Shown here in pieces: positions 25,385 through 33,830 of a stretch of DNA of 64,000 bases. The notes under the pieces were generated by a model. That model did no database searches. It had not been told where the DNA came from and saw nothing but the letters and a program-made list of their open reading frames with translations. How positions within the stretch are numbered: position 1 is the first letter of the stretch; every line of letters starts with the position of its first letter. The stretch comes from Paenibacillus piscarius (GTDB lineage Bacteria > Bacillota > Bacilli > Paenibacillales > Paenibacillaceae), in the NCBI RefSeq assembly GCF_022234545.1, contig NZ_JAIEUI010000015.1, positions 1-64,000 on the forward strand. Direction: 5' to 3'. Both the position numbers and the translations under genes were made by a program.

Positions 25385-27268
25385 TTAGACCATGATTTTG
25401 CAAATATCGTTCGTGAACTGCACCGGATCATTGACCTGCAGCCCTTCAATCAGCAGCGCCTGGTTATACAGCAGGTTCGTGTACAGGCCCAGCTTCTCCT
25501 TATCGCCTTCGGCCGCAGCCTTCAGCGATTTGAAGACATCATGGTGAATGTTGATTTCCAGCACCTTGTCCGCCTGCACATCCTGGCCGCCGTTTGGCAT
25601 GGCCTTGAGGATTTTCTCCATCTCGATTGTCAGCTCGCCTTCGGTGGACAGGCAGACCGGATGGGATTTCAGCCGCTTGGAGGCCTTCACTGCCTTCACT
25701 TTGCCGGACAGAATGCCCTGCATCGCTTCGAACAGGTCCTTGTTCTCATTCTCTTCCTCTTCGGACGGCTTATCCTCGGCACTCTCTTCGATACCCAGGT
25801 CACCGCTGGAGACATTGCGGAATTCCTTCTCCTTGTAGGACATGATCATCTTGATCGCGAACTCGTCAATATCATCGGTGAAGTATAGGATTTCGTAGCC
25901 CTTATCGGCAACCAGCTCGGTCTGCGGCAGCTTCTCAATGCGCTCCACTGATTCGCCGGAGGCATAGTAGATATACTTCTGGTCTTCCGGCATTCTCTCT
26001 ACATATTCAGCCAGTGTCACCAGCTTGTTCTCCTTGGAGGAGTGGAACATCAGCAGGTCCTGAAGCGTCTCCTTCTCCATACCATAGTCATTATAGACTC
26101 CGAACTTAAGCTGTCTGCCAAAGGATTTATAGAACTTCTCATACGACTCGCGCTCTTCCTTCAGCATGCTCAGGAGCTGGCTCTTGATCTTGCTCTTAAT
26201 GTTCTTCGCAATCAGCGTCAGCTGGCGGTCATGCTGCAGCATCTCACGGGAGATGTTCAGCGACAGATCCTCGGAATCAACCATCCCTTTGACGAAGCTG
26301 AAGTAATCCGGCAGCAGATCGGCACATTTGTTCATAATCAGCACACCATTGGAATAGAGCTCCAGGCCCTTCTCATATTCCTTAGTGTAATAATCGAACG
26401 GCGTATTCTCAGGAATGAACAGAATCGCGTTATAGACCACCGCACCGTCGGCACTGATATGAATGTGCTTCAGCGGCTTGTCGAAGCCGTAGCGCTTCTC
26501 GGCATAGAAGTTGTTGTAGTCTTCATCGGTCAGCTCTTTCTTGTTCTTGCGCCAGATCGGCACCATGCTGTTGATGGTCTGCTCCTCAGTCACATCGATG
26601 AACTCATTCTCAGCGTCTTCCTTCGGCTGTTTGCTCGTAACGTCCATCTTGATCGGGAAGCGGATGAAATCCGAATATTTCTTGATAATCGATTTCAGGC
26701 GGTATTCTTCCAGGAATTCATCGTAGTTATCTTCTTCGGTGTTCTCTTTGATCTTCAGCGTTATCTCGGTACCAACCGATTCCTTCTCACAAGGCTCAAT
26801 CGTATAGCCGTCCGCACCCTGGGATTCCCATTTGAATGCCTGGTCGCTGCCCAGCGCCTTACTGATTACGGTCACATCGTCAGCCACCATGAAGGCGGAA
26901 TAGAACCCTACCCCGAATTGTCCGATGATGTTGTGTCCGTCCTTGGCTTCATTATCCTTCTTAAAAGCAAACGACCCGCTGTTCGCGATAATCCCCAGAT
27001 TGTTCTCCAGCTCTTCCTGGGTCATCCCGATTCCGGTATCGGAAATGGTTAAGGTACGGCTGTCCTTGTCGGCGGTAACTTTAATGTAGTAGTCCTCTTT
27101 ATTAAATACCAGACTGTCATCGGATAATGCCTTGTAATAGATTTTGTCGATGGCATCGCTTGCATTGGAGATCAGTTCCCGCAGGAAGATCTCCCGCTGC
27201 GTATAAATGGAGTTAATCATCATTTCCAGCAGTCTTTTGGATTCAGCTTTGAACTCTTTTTTGGCCAT
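25385..27268 (-). CDS. htpG: Hsp90-family chaperone HtpG
   Basis: The 627-residue ATP-dependent cytoplasmic chaperone has the Hsp90 signature YTQREIFLRELISNASDA, the ATP-lid motifs DTGIGMT and GQFGVGFYSAF, and the expected middle and C-terminal dimerisation domains. Length is normal. AAGGAG lies upstream of the ATG at a longish distance. It is a single-gene unit ended by the shared terminator near 25330. Unusually for the family in B. subtilis, its promoter carries a perfect CIRCE operator, so it should belong to the HrcA regulon. Confidence 0.97.
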   Translation of the reverse strand: MAKKEFKAESKRLLEMMINSIYTQREIFLRELISNASDAIDKIYYKALSDDSLVFNKEDYYIKVTADKDSRTLTISDTGIGMTQEELENNLGIIANSGSFAFKKDNEAKDGHNIIGQFGVGFYSAFMVADDVTVISKALGSDQAFKWESQGADGYTIEPCEKESVGTEITLKIKENTEEDNYDEFLEEYRLKSIIKKYSDFIRFPIKMDVTSKQPKEDAENEFIDVTEEQTINSMVPIWRKNKKELTDEDYNNFYAEKRYGFDKPLKHIHISADGAVVYNAILFIPENTPFDYYTKEYEKGLELYSNGVLIMNKCADLLPDYFSFVKGMVDSEDLSLNISREMLQHDRQLTLIAKNIKSKIKSQLLSMLKEERESYEKFYKSFGRQLKFGVYNDYGMEKETLQDLLMFHSSKENKLVTLAEYVERMPEDQKYIYYASGESVERIEKLPQTELVADKGYEILYFTDDIDEFAIKMIMSYKEKEFRNVSSGDLGIEESAEDKPSEEEENENKDLFEAMQGILSGKVKAVKASKRLKSHPVCLSTEGELTIEMEKILKAMPNGGQDVQADKVLEINIHHDVFKSLKAAAEGDKEKLGLYTNLLYNQALLIEGLQVNDPVQFTNDICKIMV

Positions 27269-27318
27269 GAATAAATAAATCTCCTTTCAGAAATAACCTT
27301 CGGATGTCGGAGCTTTGT

Positions 27319-27345
27319 TTAGCACTCCACAGGACCGAGTGCTAA
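27319..27345 (-). promoter_or_regulatory. CIRCE operator (HrcA site) of htpG
   Basis: TTAGCACTC, nine bases, GAGTGCTAA: a perfect match to the CIRCE consensus. It lies just after the -10 box of the htpG promoter, where bound HrcA would block transcription. Confidence 0.95.
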
Positions 27346-27355
27346 CACTCCCTTT

Positions 27356-27385
27356 TATATAACATATTCTAGTTTTTGATGTCAA
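27356..27385 (-). promoter_or_regulatory. Sigma-A promoter of htpG
   Basis: On the leftward strand TTGACA (27380-27385) and TATATA (27356-27361) are separated by 18 bp, placing the transcription start beside the CIRCE element. Confidence 0.8.
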
Positions 27386-27491
27386 TATCTTGCTGCATAT
27401 CATAGGCTGCTGAAAAAAGTTAAGCAATCTATTTTAGTCCATGTTAGCATTCGGATGTACTTCATTCTGACAACAGAAAGGATCATGAACA

Positions 27492-27950
27492 ATGATGAAC
27501 ATTCAGCTCGAAACGATTCCGGCAACCCGCATAGCATATGTAAGGCGGACAGGCCCTTACGGACCGGAGAACGCTCTGGCGATGGACCTGCTTAAGCAAT
27601 GGGCGCGGGAGCAAGGTCTGCTTCAGGGCACGGCTGTAATTTGGGGCATCCCCCAGGACAATCCTGCAAACACCCTGCCGGAGCATTGCCGATATGATGC
27701 CTGCATCAGCCTGCCAGAGCATCCGCCTGTGGAGACCTCCGTTCCCTATGGGGTCCTACCCAGCGGCACGTACGCAGTTGTAACCATTGCCCACACGGCT
27801 GAAGCCGTTCAGCAGGCATGGACGGAGATCCTCCCGGCGCTGTCACGCAGCGGCCGTACGCTGGATCAGCAGAGGCCTGTCATGGAAAGGTACAAAGAGG
27901 ATATGGTTAACAGGCATCTGTGTGAGCTTTGTTTTCCTGTGCTTGAGTAA
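27492..27950 (+). CDS. GyrI-like (SbmC / AraC effector-binding) small-molecule binding protein
   Basis: A 152-residue stand-alone GyrI-like domain: IQLETIPATRIAYVRRTGPY at the start (the family's typical first strand), GIPQDNP, CRYDACISLP, and YAVVTIAHTAEAVQQAW near the end. Such proteins bind or hydrolyse hydrophobic cationic compounds, or inhibit gyrase in E. coli SbmC; here only binding can be suggested. Two adjacent ATG codons (27492, 27495) follow AAAGG. It is divergent from htpG with no other partner. Confidence 0.85.
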   Translation: MMNIQLETIPATRIAYVRRTGPYGPENALAMDLLKQWAREQGLLQGTAVIWGIPQDNPANTLPEHCRYDACISLPEHPPVETSVPYGVLPSGTYAVVTIAHTAEAVQQAWTEILPALSRSGRTLDQQRPVMERYKEDMVNRHLCELCFPVLE

Positions 27951-28087
27951 GTGCTGCTTTGAAAAGCGGCTTTGCCGGCAGGATCAACGCGGGCGCTTGA
28001 GTGGACGCTCCGCAAACAGAACGTTGTTCCCACCGCTGTAGTCTCCAGATTTTTTTGATCTCACCGACCGCTTGCTTGGAATTCACA

Positions 28088-28217
28088 TTGTTGCATCATT
28101 TGCAGGAATTCCGGTGCTGGGAGCAAGTTAGAGACGGGTTTGTTGCATTTCATGCAGGATTTCAGCATCAGCCGCTTCTATCGGGCACTATTTGCTGCGC
28201 TTCTTGCATGATTTCTC
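28088..28217. repeat. Three TTGTTGCA/TGCAGGA units with 52-bp pitch
   Basis: Units beginning TTGTTGCATCATTTGCAGGA (28088), TTGTTGCATTTCATGCAGGA (28140) and TTGCTGCGCTTCTTGCATGA (28192) are spaced exactly 52 bp. One more copy of the same core is at 6639. The 27951-28485 gap contains these repeats and the array that follows, and no supported gene. Confidence 0.75.
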
Positions 28218-28270
28218 TACAATGTTACAGACCGCGGAGCATGAGGCCCCCCTCATCGCAGCAGCATTGA

Positions 28271-28398
28271 TTGTATTCAGATTTCCGCATACATTTGGCT
28301 CACGCGCCGCCCCTCAACAAATTGTGTTCGTTTTTTCGCATACAATCAGGTCATGTACCTTCGCCCAGCAAATTGTATTCGGTTTTTCATATACATTG
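28271..28398. repeat. Three TTGTATTCGG-type units with 51-bp pitch
   Basis: Cores TTGTATTCAGATTTCCGCAT (28271), TTGTGTTCGTTTTTTCGCAT (28322) and TTGTATTCGGTTTTTCATAT (28373), each closing with ACA, repeat every 51 bp. The linkers (GGCTCACGCGCC-like, CAACAAA/CAGCAAA) resemble those of the GATTACA-type arrays. Confidence 0.8.
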
Positions 28399-28420
28399 CA
28401 TCTGCTCTTCTTTCTAAAAC

Positions 28421-28474
28421 AAAAAAGGGGCCATCTCTATAAGCAAAATTCCCGCTTATGAGACAGCCTCTTTT
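28421..28474 (-). terminator. Terminator of the hydrolase/ABC operon
   Basis: On the leftward strand AAGAGGCTGTCTCATAAGC pairs imperfectly with GCTTATAGAGATGGCCCCTT, followed by TTTTTTG. Confidence 0.75.
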
Positions 28475-28485
28475 CATCCGTCATT

Positions 28486-29862
28486 TCATAGACCTTCCAA
28501 ATCCAACTTTTCTCCCGGCACCATAGAATGCAGCGTGCAGCCGGTCAGCTGACCGCCTTGGATCAAGGCTTCACGGAGCTTGTCGGTCTCCGGCTTCGCT
28601 GCATGCACCAGCACGGCGTGCCGGACGGGGAGGGACTTCAGCATGCGCTGCACATCTTCCCGGCCCTGATGCACCTTGTAGCGCAGCTTAAGCACCTCGC
28701 ATGCTCCATGCTGCCCCGGTTCATGCAGCAGCTTGTAGGCGAAGGTACCCGCTGCCGCATGACCGGTGAGCAGCACCGAATAAGCAGAGTAAGCCGCCCA
28801 TCTCGCATAGTACCAGCGGGATAAGGAAGATTGCATCATGCCATCCGGCACGAACCACAGGGACGGGCCGGAGACTGACAGCAACTCTTCCCGCTCCGCC
28901 TCGCTCTGAGGCATCGTCCAGCGGCGGGCGGCAAGAAAGTCTGCTATGCGATCCGCTGCGGAATCCCCTCCTGTTCGCTCAACGCCTCTAAGCCAGAACG
29001 GCGAGGCTGTCAGCCGCCTCATCCCCTCTATCAGCTTCGCTTCCACAATAATTGGCAGGTCCGCAAAAAGCTTGGCGGCCCACAGTATCATCTCCTGGCC
29101 GCGTCCGCCTGCCGGAACCGGCAGCAGCACCTTGCCTCCCCGTGCCGCAGTTCTGCGGATGGCCTGCTCCAGTTGCCTCAGCTTCTCCGGCTGGGTCTCC
29201 TCGTCCATTCCGTAGGCCGCATCGGCAACCGCCAGATCAAGACGCTGGCCGCAAGACCAAGCTCTCAGCCTCTGCTCAAGGTCAGGGATGCCCCCGGCTG
29301 CGTGTATTGCTTCGGCCGGTGAATCAGCCGCAAGCAACAGCGACTCCACCGTATAATCTCCAGAATAGAAGACCGAGCGCCCTTCGGCTGCGATTAGGAA
29401 CCATACTGATCCCGCCAGATGTCCGCTTCGCCCCCACATGATCTGTACTCCCGGAATCAATCCGAGCCAGGACAGGCAGCTGCCCTCCTCTTCCAGATAC
29501 CTGTAACGGATCGCTTGTTCATCTGCTTCAGTGTATGGCAGCTCATGACCCTCACGGCTAATGCTTGAACGCCAGGAGCGGAAGTAGGTATCCAGCTGCG
29601 CCCTTGTTTCCCGAGTTGTCCATACCTCCCCCTTGTAACCCTGCGCATACAGCAGCGGCAGCGCAACCGAATGATCCTCATGGGCATGGGAGAGCAGTAC
29701 CGCATCAAGAAGTGCCGCCTGCCCGGGTTCGATGAGGGGATATTGTCCGGCTCCGCCTTTTTTCACGCCGCAATCAAGCAGCAGACGGTAGCCGCCTCCA
29801 CTCAGGAGATAAGCAGAACGCCCGTGTTCACCGGCTCCGCCCCATATGGTCAGCTTCGTCAT
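28486..29862 (-). CDS. Beta-CASP-like metallo-beta-lactamase-fold hydrolase
   Basis: A 458-residue MBL-fold protein. Motif 2 is LLSHAHEDHS (HxHxDH, about residue 60), the downstream metal histidine is in GRSGHLAGSVWF, and YSGDYT supplies the bridging aspartate. Its length and GKVLLPVPAGGRGQEMI segment resemble the beta-CASP group (RNase J, CPSF73, YhfI-like proteins), which cut RNA or other phosphoesters. The ATG at 29862 is chosen: it overlaps the permease stop by 4 bp and has GGAG seven bases before it; an ATG four codons earlier is less likely. Tight coupling to an ABC transporter suggests its substrate is imported by it or that it serves that pathway; this is inference. Confidence 0.8.
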   Translation of the reverse strand: MTKLTIWGGAGEHGRSAYLLSGGGYRLLLDCGVKKGGAGQYPLIEPGQAALLDAVLLSHAHEDHSVALPLLYAQGYKGEVWTTRETRAQLDTYFRSWRSSISREGHELPYTEADEQAIRYRYLEEEGSCLSWLGLIPGVQIMWGRSGHLAGSVWFLIAAEGRSVFYSGDYTVESLLLAADSPAEAIHAAGGIPDLEQRLRAWSCGQRLDLAVADAAYGMDEETQPEKLRQLEQAIRRTAARGGKVLLPVPAGGRGQEMILWAAKLFADLPIIVEAKLIEGMRRLTASPFWLRGVERTGGDSAADRIADFLAARRWTMPQSEAEREELLSVSGPSLWFVPDGMMQSSLSRWYYARWAAYSAYSVLLTGHAAAGTFAYKLLHEPGQHGACEVLKLRYKVHQGREDVQRMLKSLPVRHAVLVHAAKPETDKLREALIQGGQLTGCTLHSMVPGEKLDLEGL

Positions 29863-31544
29863 GTTCCGCTCCACTTTCTTCTGGAATTCAGCAGTTCAAT
29901 GCCCAGCAGCAGCAGCACCGTCAAGCCGACCGATACCACCGCCATTGCCATACCAAGCGATACCTGCCCCTGTTCGAACTGGGCAAAAATATACGTAGCC
30001 GAGGTCTGCATCGAAGGCGGCAGAATCAGCAGCGAGCCGACCAGCTCCCGTACAGAAATAGTGAAGGTCATCATCCAGCCTGCCAGCATGCCGGGCATGA
30101 TGAGCGGAAGCAGAATCCTCCGCAAGATATAGAACGGGCCCGCTCCGCTGACCTGGGCCGCTTGAAAAAGCATACCGTTAATTTGCGAGAAGCTGGACTT
30201 CACGTACTGCACTGTATAAGGAAGAAACAGCACCACATAGGTAAGCACTACCATGCCATACGTGTTGTAGAGCGTGAAGGGCATCCATGGCGCATTCCAG
30301 AGCAGAATCAGCCCTACCACCATAACAATGCCCGGAACCGTATTAGGCAGAAGACTCAGCAGATCAATGATCCGCTGCAGCCGGTTCGAAGACCTGCCGA
30401 TGGCCAGGGCAAGGCCGGCTCCTAGCACGACAGCCACCGACGCTGCGGCCAGCGACAGCCCCAGACTGTTCCCAATCGCTTTCAGACTCACCGATCCCCA
30501 GGAGAGCAGTTCTCTGTAATGCTCCAGCGTCAGATTGTCCAGCGACAGCCCGGCACCGCGCAGCTTCATCAGCGAGGCGGCGATAATCGAGAAGTATGGG
30601 ATACCTATGGATAATAGCAGCAGGGCAGCCAAATATATACCGGCGATCCAGCCTGCGCCTCCGCGTAACGAATACGTCTTGGAGCGCTGTCCTTTGCCCC
30701 CCACCAGACGGTATGTGAACCGGCGGCTGACCGCCGACTGCATGTACCAGATGACCAGACAGACCGACAGCAGCACGGATGCAAGCGATGTAGCCTTGCC
30801 GAAGTCAATCGGCCAGCTGGAAATGTATTTATGAATTTCCGAGGTCATGACATAATAGCCGATCTTGCGGCCGAAGGTTGCCGGGGTTCCAAACTCTGCA
30901 ATCGTCTTGACGAAGACGAGCATCCCCCCCATGCCATAGGCCGACAGCAGCAGCGGCATGATGATCCGCCGGAAGCGGTAGCCTGCCTTTGCCCCGTGCA
31001 CCGCTCCCGCCTCTTCCAGATTGCCGCCTATACGGATAAGCGCATCCCGAAGCAGCAGATACAGGAACGGGAACAGATGCATGCTCATGATGAAGACCAT
31101 CCCCCAGAAGCTGAAGAAAGAATCACTTAACGCGCCAGCACCCGGAAGCCACTGCTGAAGATATCCGCCTTTTTGCATGAACAGAATCCAGCCCATGGAG
31201 CCGATATACGGCGGGGTCATGAACGGAATCAGCAGAATAACATCAATCCAGCGGTGCAGCCCCATACGGGTCTTGGCCATCATCCAGGCCAGCGGCAGCG
31301 CAAGCAGCGTGGTTCCGGCCACTACGCATATTCCAAGCCATAGCGAATTCAGCAGTACCCCGGACAGACTCTGTCCGGTGATTGTACGGAGCGGGGCCAT
31401 CCAGTCGAGCCGTTGATCCGGGGTAACGCTTTGCCAGAAGATGAGCAGGAGCGGAATGCCGATACTGACCGCCAGCAAAAAGAAGGAGAGCAGCAAGCCC
31501 GCTCTCCGAAGTATCCGGTTACTGTCCATGGAGACTGGACTCAT
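29859..31544 (-). CDS. ABC transporter permease, two-domain (FbpB/PhnU-V type)
   Basis: A 561-residue protein with about twelve membrane spans in two homologous halves, each with an EAA-type loop near its end (EEAGAVHGAKAGYRFRRIIM in the first half; FQAAQVSGAGPFYILRRILL in the second). This is the layout of the iron(III), thiamine and 2-aminoethylphosphonate permease family. GAGGTGAAAAGCA precedes the ATG. It lies between its binding protein (24 bp upstream) and the hydrolase gene (4-bp overlap). Confidence 0.9.
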   Translation of the reverse strand: MSPVSMDSNRILRRAGLLLSFFLLAVSIGIPLLLIFWQSVTPDQRLDWMAPLRTITGQSLSGVLLNSLWLGICVVAGTTLLALPLAWMMAKTRMGLHRWIDVILLIPFMTPPYIGSMGWILFMQKGGYLQQWLPGAGALSDSFFSFWGMVFIMSMHLFPFLYLLLRDALIRIGGNLEEAGAVHGAKAGYRFRRIIMPLLLSAYGMGGMLVFVKTIAEFGTPATFGRKIGYYVMTSEIHKYISSWPIDFGKATSLASVLLSVCLVIWYMQSAVSRRFTYRLVGGKGQRSKTYSLRGGAGWIAGIYLAALLLLSIGIPYFSIIAASLMKLRGAGLSLDNLTLEHYRELLSWGSVSLKAIGNSLGLSLAAASVAVVLGAGLALAIGRSSNRLQRIIDLLSLLPNTVPGIVMVVGLILLWNAPWMPFTLYNTYGMVVLTYVVLFLPYTVQYVKSSFSQINGMLFQAAQVSGAGPFYILRRILLPLIMPGMLAGWMMTFTISVRELVGSLLILPPSMQTSATYIFAQFEQGQVSLGMAMAVVSVGLTVLLLLGIELLNSRRKWSGT

Positions 31545-31568
31545 TGCTTTTCACCTCAACCTTAAGCC

Positions 31569-32663
31569 TTATTTGTAAATTTCCGCGAATTTCGAGGCCG
31601 TCTCATTCCCGTGCTCACTCATCCAGGCCCAGTCCACCTTAAGCTGCGGGATGTCCTTCAGATTGGTCCGGTTCGAAGCTTCAATATCCCCGCGGCCCGG
31701 GATGAGATACGCATCCGCTACCAGCTGCTGGGCTTCGTCAGACAACAGATAATCAATGAACGCTTTGGCATTGTCCACGTTCGGACTCGTTTTCAGAATG
31801 GCTGCCGGTCTTGGACTTATCACCGTACCCTCCTCAGGATAGACAATATCCAGCGGCTCTCCTTTTGCTTTTGCCTTATAGGCCATATAATCTACTCCTG
31901 CTGCCACAATACTCTTAGCTCCTGTAACAACCGGATCAAGCGCTTCCTGGTTCGCTCCAGCCATAGCAACACCGTTCGCCTTATAATTCTTGAACAGATC
32001 CCAGCCCTGCTCGCCGTTCACGCTGAGATAGCCTGTAATGAAATCCAGCGCCGAGCCTGACAGCGTCGGATCTGGAATGTTGACGGCGTCCTTCCACTCC
32101 GCATCTGCCAGCTCTGCCCAGGTCTTGGGCGGATTCGCTACCAGCTTCGTATTATAGACAATCCCCAGCGCGGAGGCGCTTGAACTGAAATAATTGCCTT
32201 CGGCATCCGACCAGTCCGGATTCAGCTTCTCCTTATTGGCCGCTTCCGGGTAGGGCAGCGTCAGACCGTCCGCCTTAAGCGCCTGTGCGGAAGGCAGGGA
32301 AGCCAGAATCACCACATCGGCTACCGGATTTGCTTTCTCGGCTTCCATCCGGGCCAGAATTTTGCCGGTCGTTCCCTGAAACATCTCCACCGTAAGGCCT
32401 GTCTTGGCCTTGAAGCCATTCACAATATCGTCTGCCAAGCCCTGAGGGCCGGCGGAATACAGTACCAGCTTGCCGCTTAACGCAGCTGCTGTAGCTTCAG
32501 GAGTTGACGCAGCTGCATCCGTCGCCTCAGGTGTACTCGTGCTGGACCCGTCGGCACTGGTGCTGTTGCCCGTACCGCAGCCTGCCAGACTCATACTCAT
32601 CACAGCAGATAACAGCAGCATTGCACCTTGTTTACGCGGATTGTTCCATTTCATGATTATCAT
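31569..32663 (-). CDS. ABC transporter substrate-binding lipoprotein (Fe3+/phosphonate type)
   Basis: A 364-residue lipoprotein with a signal peptide and lipobox LAGC (near residue 29), then a T/S/A-rich linker, then a FbpA-like type II binding domain: KLVLYSAGPQGLADDIVNGF, PVADVVILASLPSAQALKADG, GSALDFITGYLS, and AYLIPGRGDIEAS at the end. The family binds Fe3+, thiamine or 2-aminoethylphosphonate; the sequence alone does not decide which. No Fur box is seen at the operon start, which speaks somewhat against iron. The ATG overlaps the ATPase stop by 4 bp; a second ATG three codons on is possible. Confidence 0.88.
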   Translation of the reverse strand: MIIMKWNNPRKQGAMLLLSAVMSMSLAGCGTGNSTSADGSSTSTPEATDAAASTPEATAAALSGKLVLYSAGPQGLADDIVNGFKAKTGLTVEMFQGTTGKILARMEAEKANPVADVVILASLPSAQALKADGLTLPYPEAANKEKLNPDWSDAEGNYFSSSASALGIVYNTKLVANPPKTWAELADAEWKDAVNIPDPTLSGSALDFITGYLSVNGEQGWDLFKNYKANGVAMAGANQEALDPVVTGAKSIVAAGVDYMAYKAKAKGEPLDIVYPEEGTVISPRPAAILKTSPNVDNAKAFIDYLLSDEAQQLVADAYLIPGRGDIEASNRTNLKDIPQLKVDWAWMSEHGNETASKFAEIYK

Positions 32664-33661
32664 TCGCTCCTTTTAAGTTCTTCTTCATTTGAATTTGAAT
32701 TCATTCGGCATATCCGCCGTGGTGAGACATAGAGCTGAACCCTTTCTCCTAAGGGAATCCGGTTGTTCAGATAGGCTGTCCATATTCCGGCCCCCTCCAC
32801 CTCCGCACGGATCTCATAACGCTCTCCGACATAACTGACACTTCTTACAACAGCGGAATAACACAGGTCATCGCCCGCCGTGCGGCTCCATCCGATATGC
32901 TCAGGCCGCACCATCTCCTGCTCCGGCGTAAGCCAGTTCGACTTGCCGATGAACGAAGCGACGAACGGCTCTGACGGGGCCTCATATACGTCTTCAGGAG
33001 TTCCTGTCTGCAATATCCGCCCGCTTTTCATAACCACAATCTCGTCGGACATCGACATCGCTTCGATCTGATCGTGGGTTACGTAGAGTGCAGTTAGACC
33101 CATGTCCCGGACCAGCGACATCATCTCCACTCTCATCTCTTCCCGGAGTACGGCATCCAGCGCGCTTAACGGCTCATCGAAGAGCACCACACCCGGACGG
33201 ACAACTACCGCTCTGGCAAAAGCAACCCTCTGCTGCTGACCGCCCGACAGCTGATGCGGATACCGGTTCTCCATTCCTTGCAGCCGGACCATAGCCAGTG
33301 TCTCCAGGACCTTGCTCCGCAGCTGCGCGCGCTGCCCTGAGGCCTTCAGCCCGAAGGCCACATTCTCGTACACCGTCATATGCGGCCAGAGTGCAAAATC
33401 CTGGAACACCATCCCGAAATTCCGCTTATGTACCGGAACATCGATCCGCTGTGCAGCGGAGAAATAACAGTTCCCGTCAGCGTATAATTCCCCGCCATCC
33501 GGGCGCTCAAGGCCCGCTAACATCCGCAGCAGCGTGGTTTTTCCGCAGCCGGAAGGTCCCAGTAAGGTGGTGAACTTACCGTGCTTCAATTCCAGCTGTG
33601 CAGGCAGCAGCGCCGGTTGTCCGCCAAAGCTTTTATGAATCCCCTTCATCTGAATATTCAT
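32660..33661 (-). CDS. ABC transporter ATP-binding protein (Fe3+/phosphonate type)
   Basis: A 333-residue ATPase of the FbpC/PotA type: Walker A GPSGCGKTT, Q-loop VFQDFALWPHM, signature LSGGQQQRVAFARA, Walker B VVLFDEPLSALD, H-loop VTHDQ, and a C-terminal TOBE domain from about residue 240 (VRPEHIGW, then NRIPLGERVQLYVSPRRI). It is the first gene of the four-gene operon (ATPase, binding protein, permease, hydrolase) and is divergent from a LysR regulator. Confidence 0.92.
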   Translation of the reverse strand: MNIQMKGIHKSFGGQPALLPAQLELKHGKFTTLLGPSGCGKTTLLRMLAGLERPDGGELYADGNCYFSAAQRIDVPVHKRNFGMVFQDFALWPHMTVYENVAFGLKASGQRAQLRSKVLETLAMVRLQGMENRYPHQLSGGQQQRVAFARAVVVRPGVVLFDEPLSALDAVLREEMRVEMMSLVRDMGLTALYVTHDQIEAMSMSDEIVVMKSGRILQTGTPEDVYEAPSEPFVASFIGKSNWLTPEQEMVRPEHIGWSRTAGDDLCYSAVVRSVSYVGERYEIRAEVEGAGIWTAYLNNRIPLGERVQLYVSPRRICRMNSNSNEEELKRSE

Positions 33662-33774
33662 TTTGATCCCTGCCTGTCTTCTTGAGCTGTCCTCAGTCTA
33701 ACGTCTGTATTCGCAGGTTGTTTATTTTTCTTGTAAACACGTAATTAACTTTATATATGAATTCTGTTAACGTT

Positions 33775-33791
33775 CATAGATAAAATCTATG
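33775..33791. promoter_or_regulatory. LysR-type operator between LysR and ABC operon
   Basis: CATAGAT-AAA-ATCTATG is a perfect 7-3-7 inverted repeat with a T-N11-A core, about 40 bp before the LysR start. It is the likely binding site of that regulator. Confidence 0.6.
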
Positions 33792-33830
33792 GTGGGGGAT
33801 ATCCTACTAATGCTTAGAAGAGGTACATTC

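Noticed and set aside
33662..33830. Fur box before the FbpABC-like operon
   Set aside because: I looked for a TGATAAT/ATTATCA dyad because of the Fe3+ family call and found none; only the LysR-type palindrome is present.
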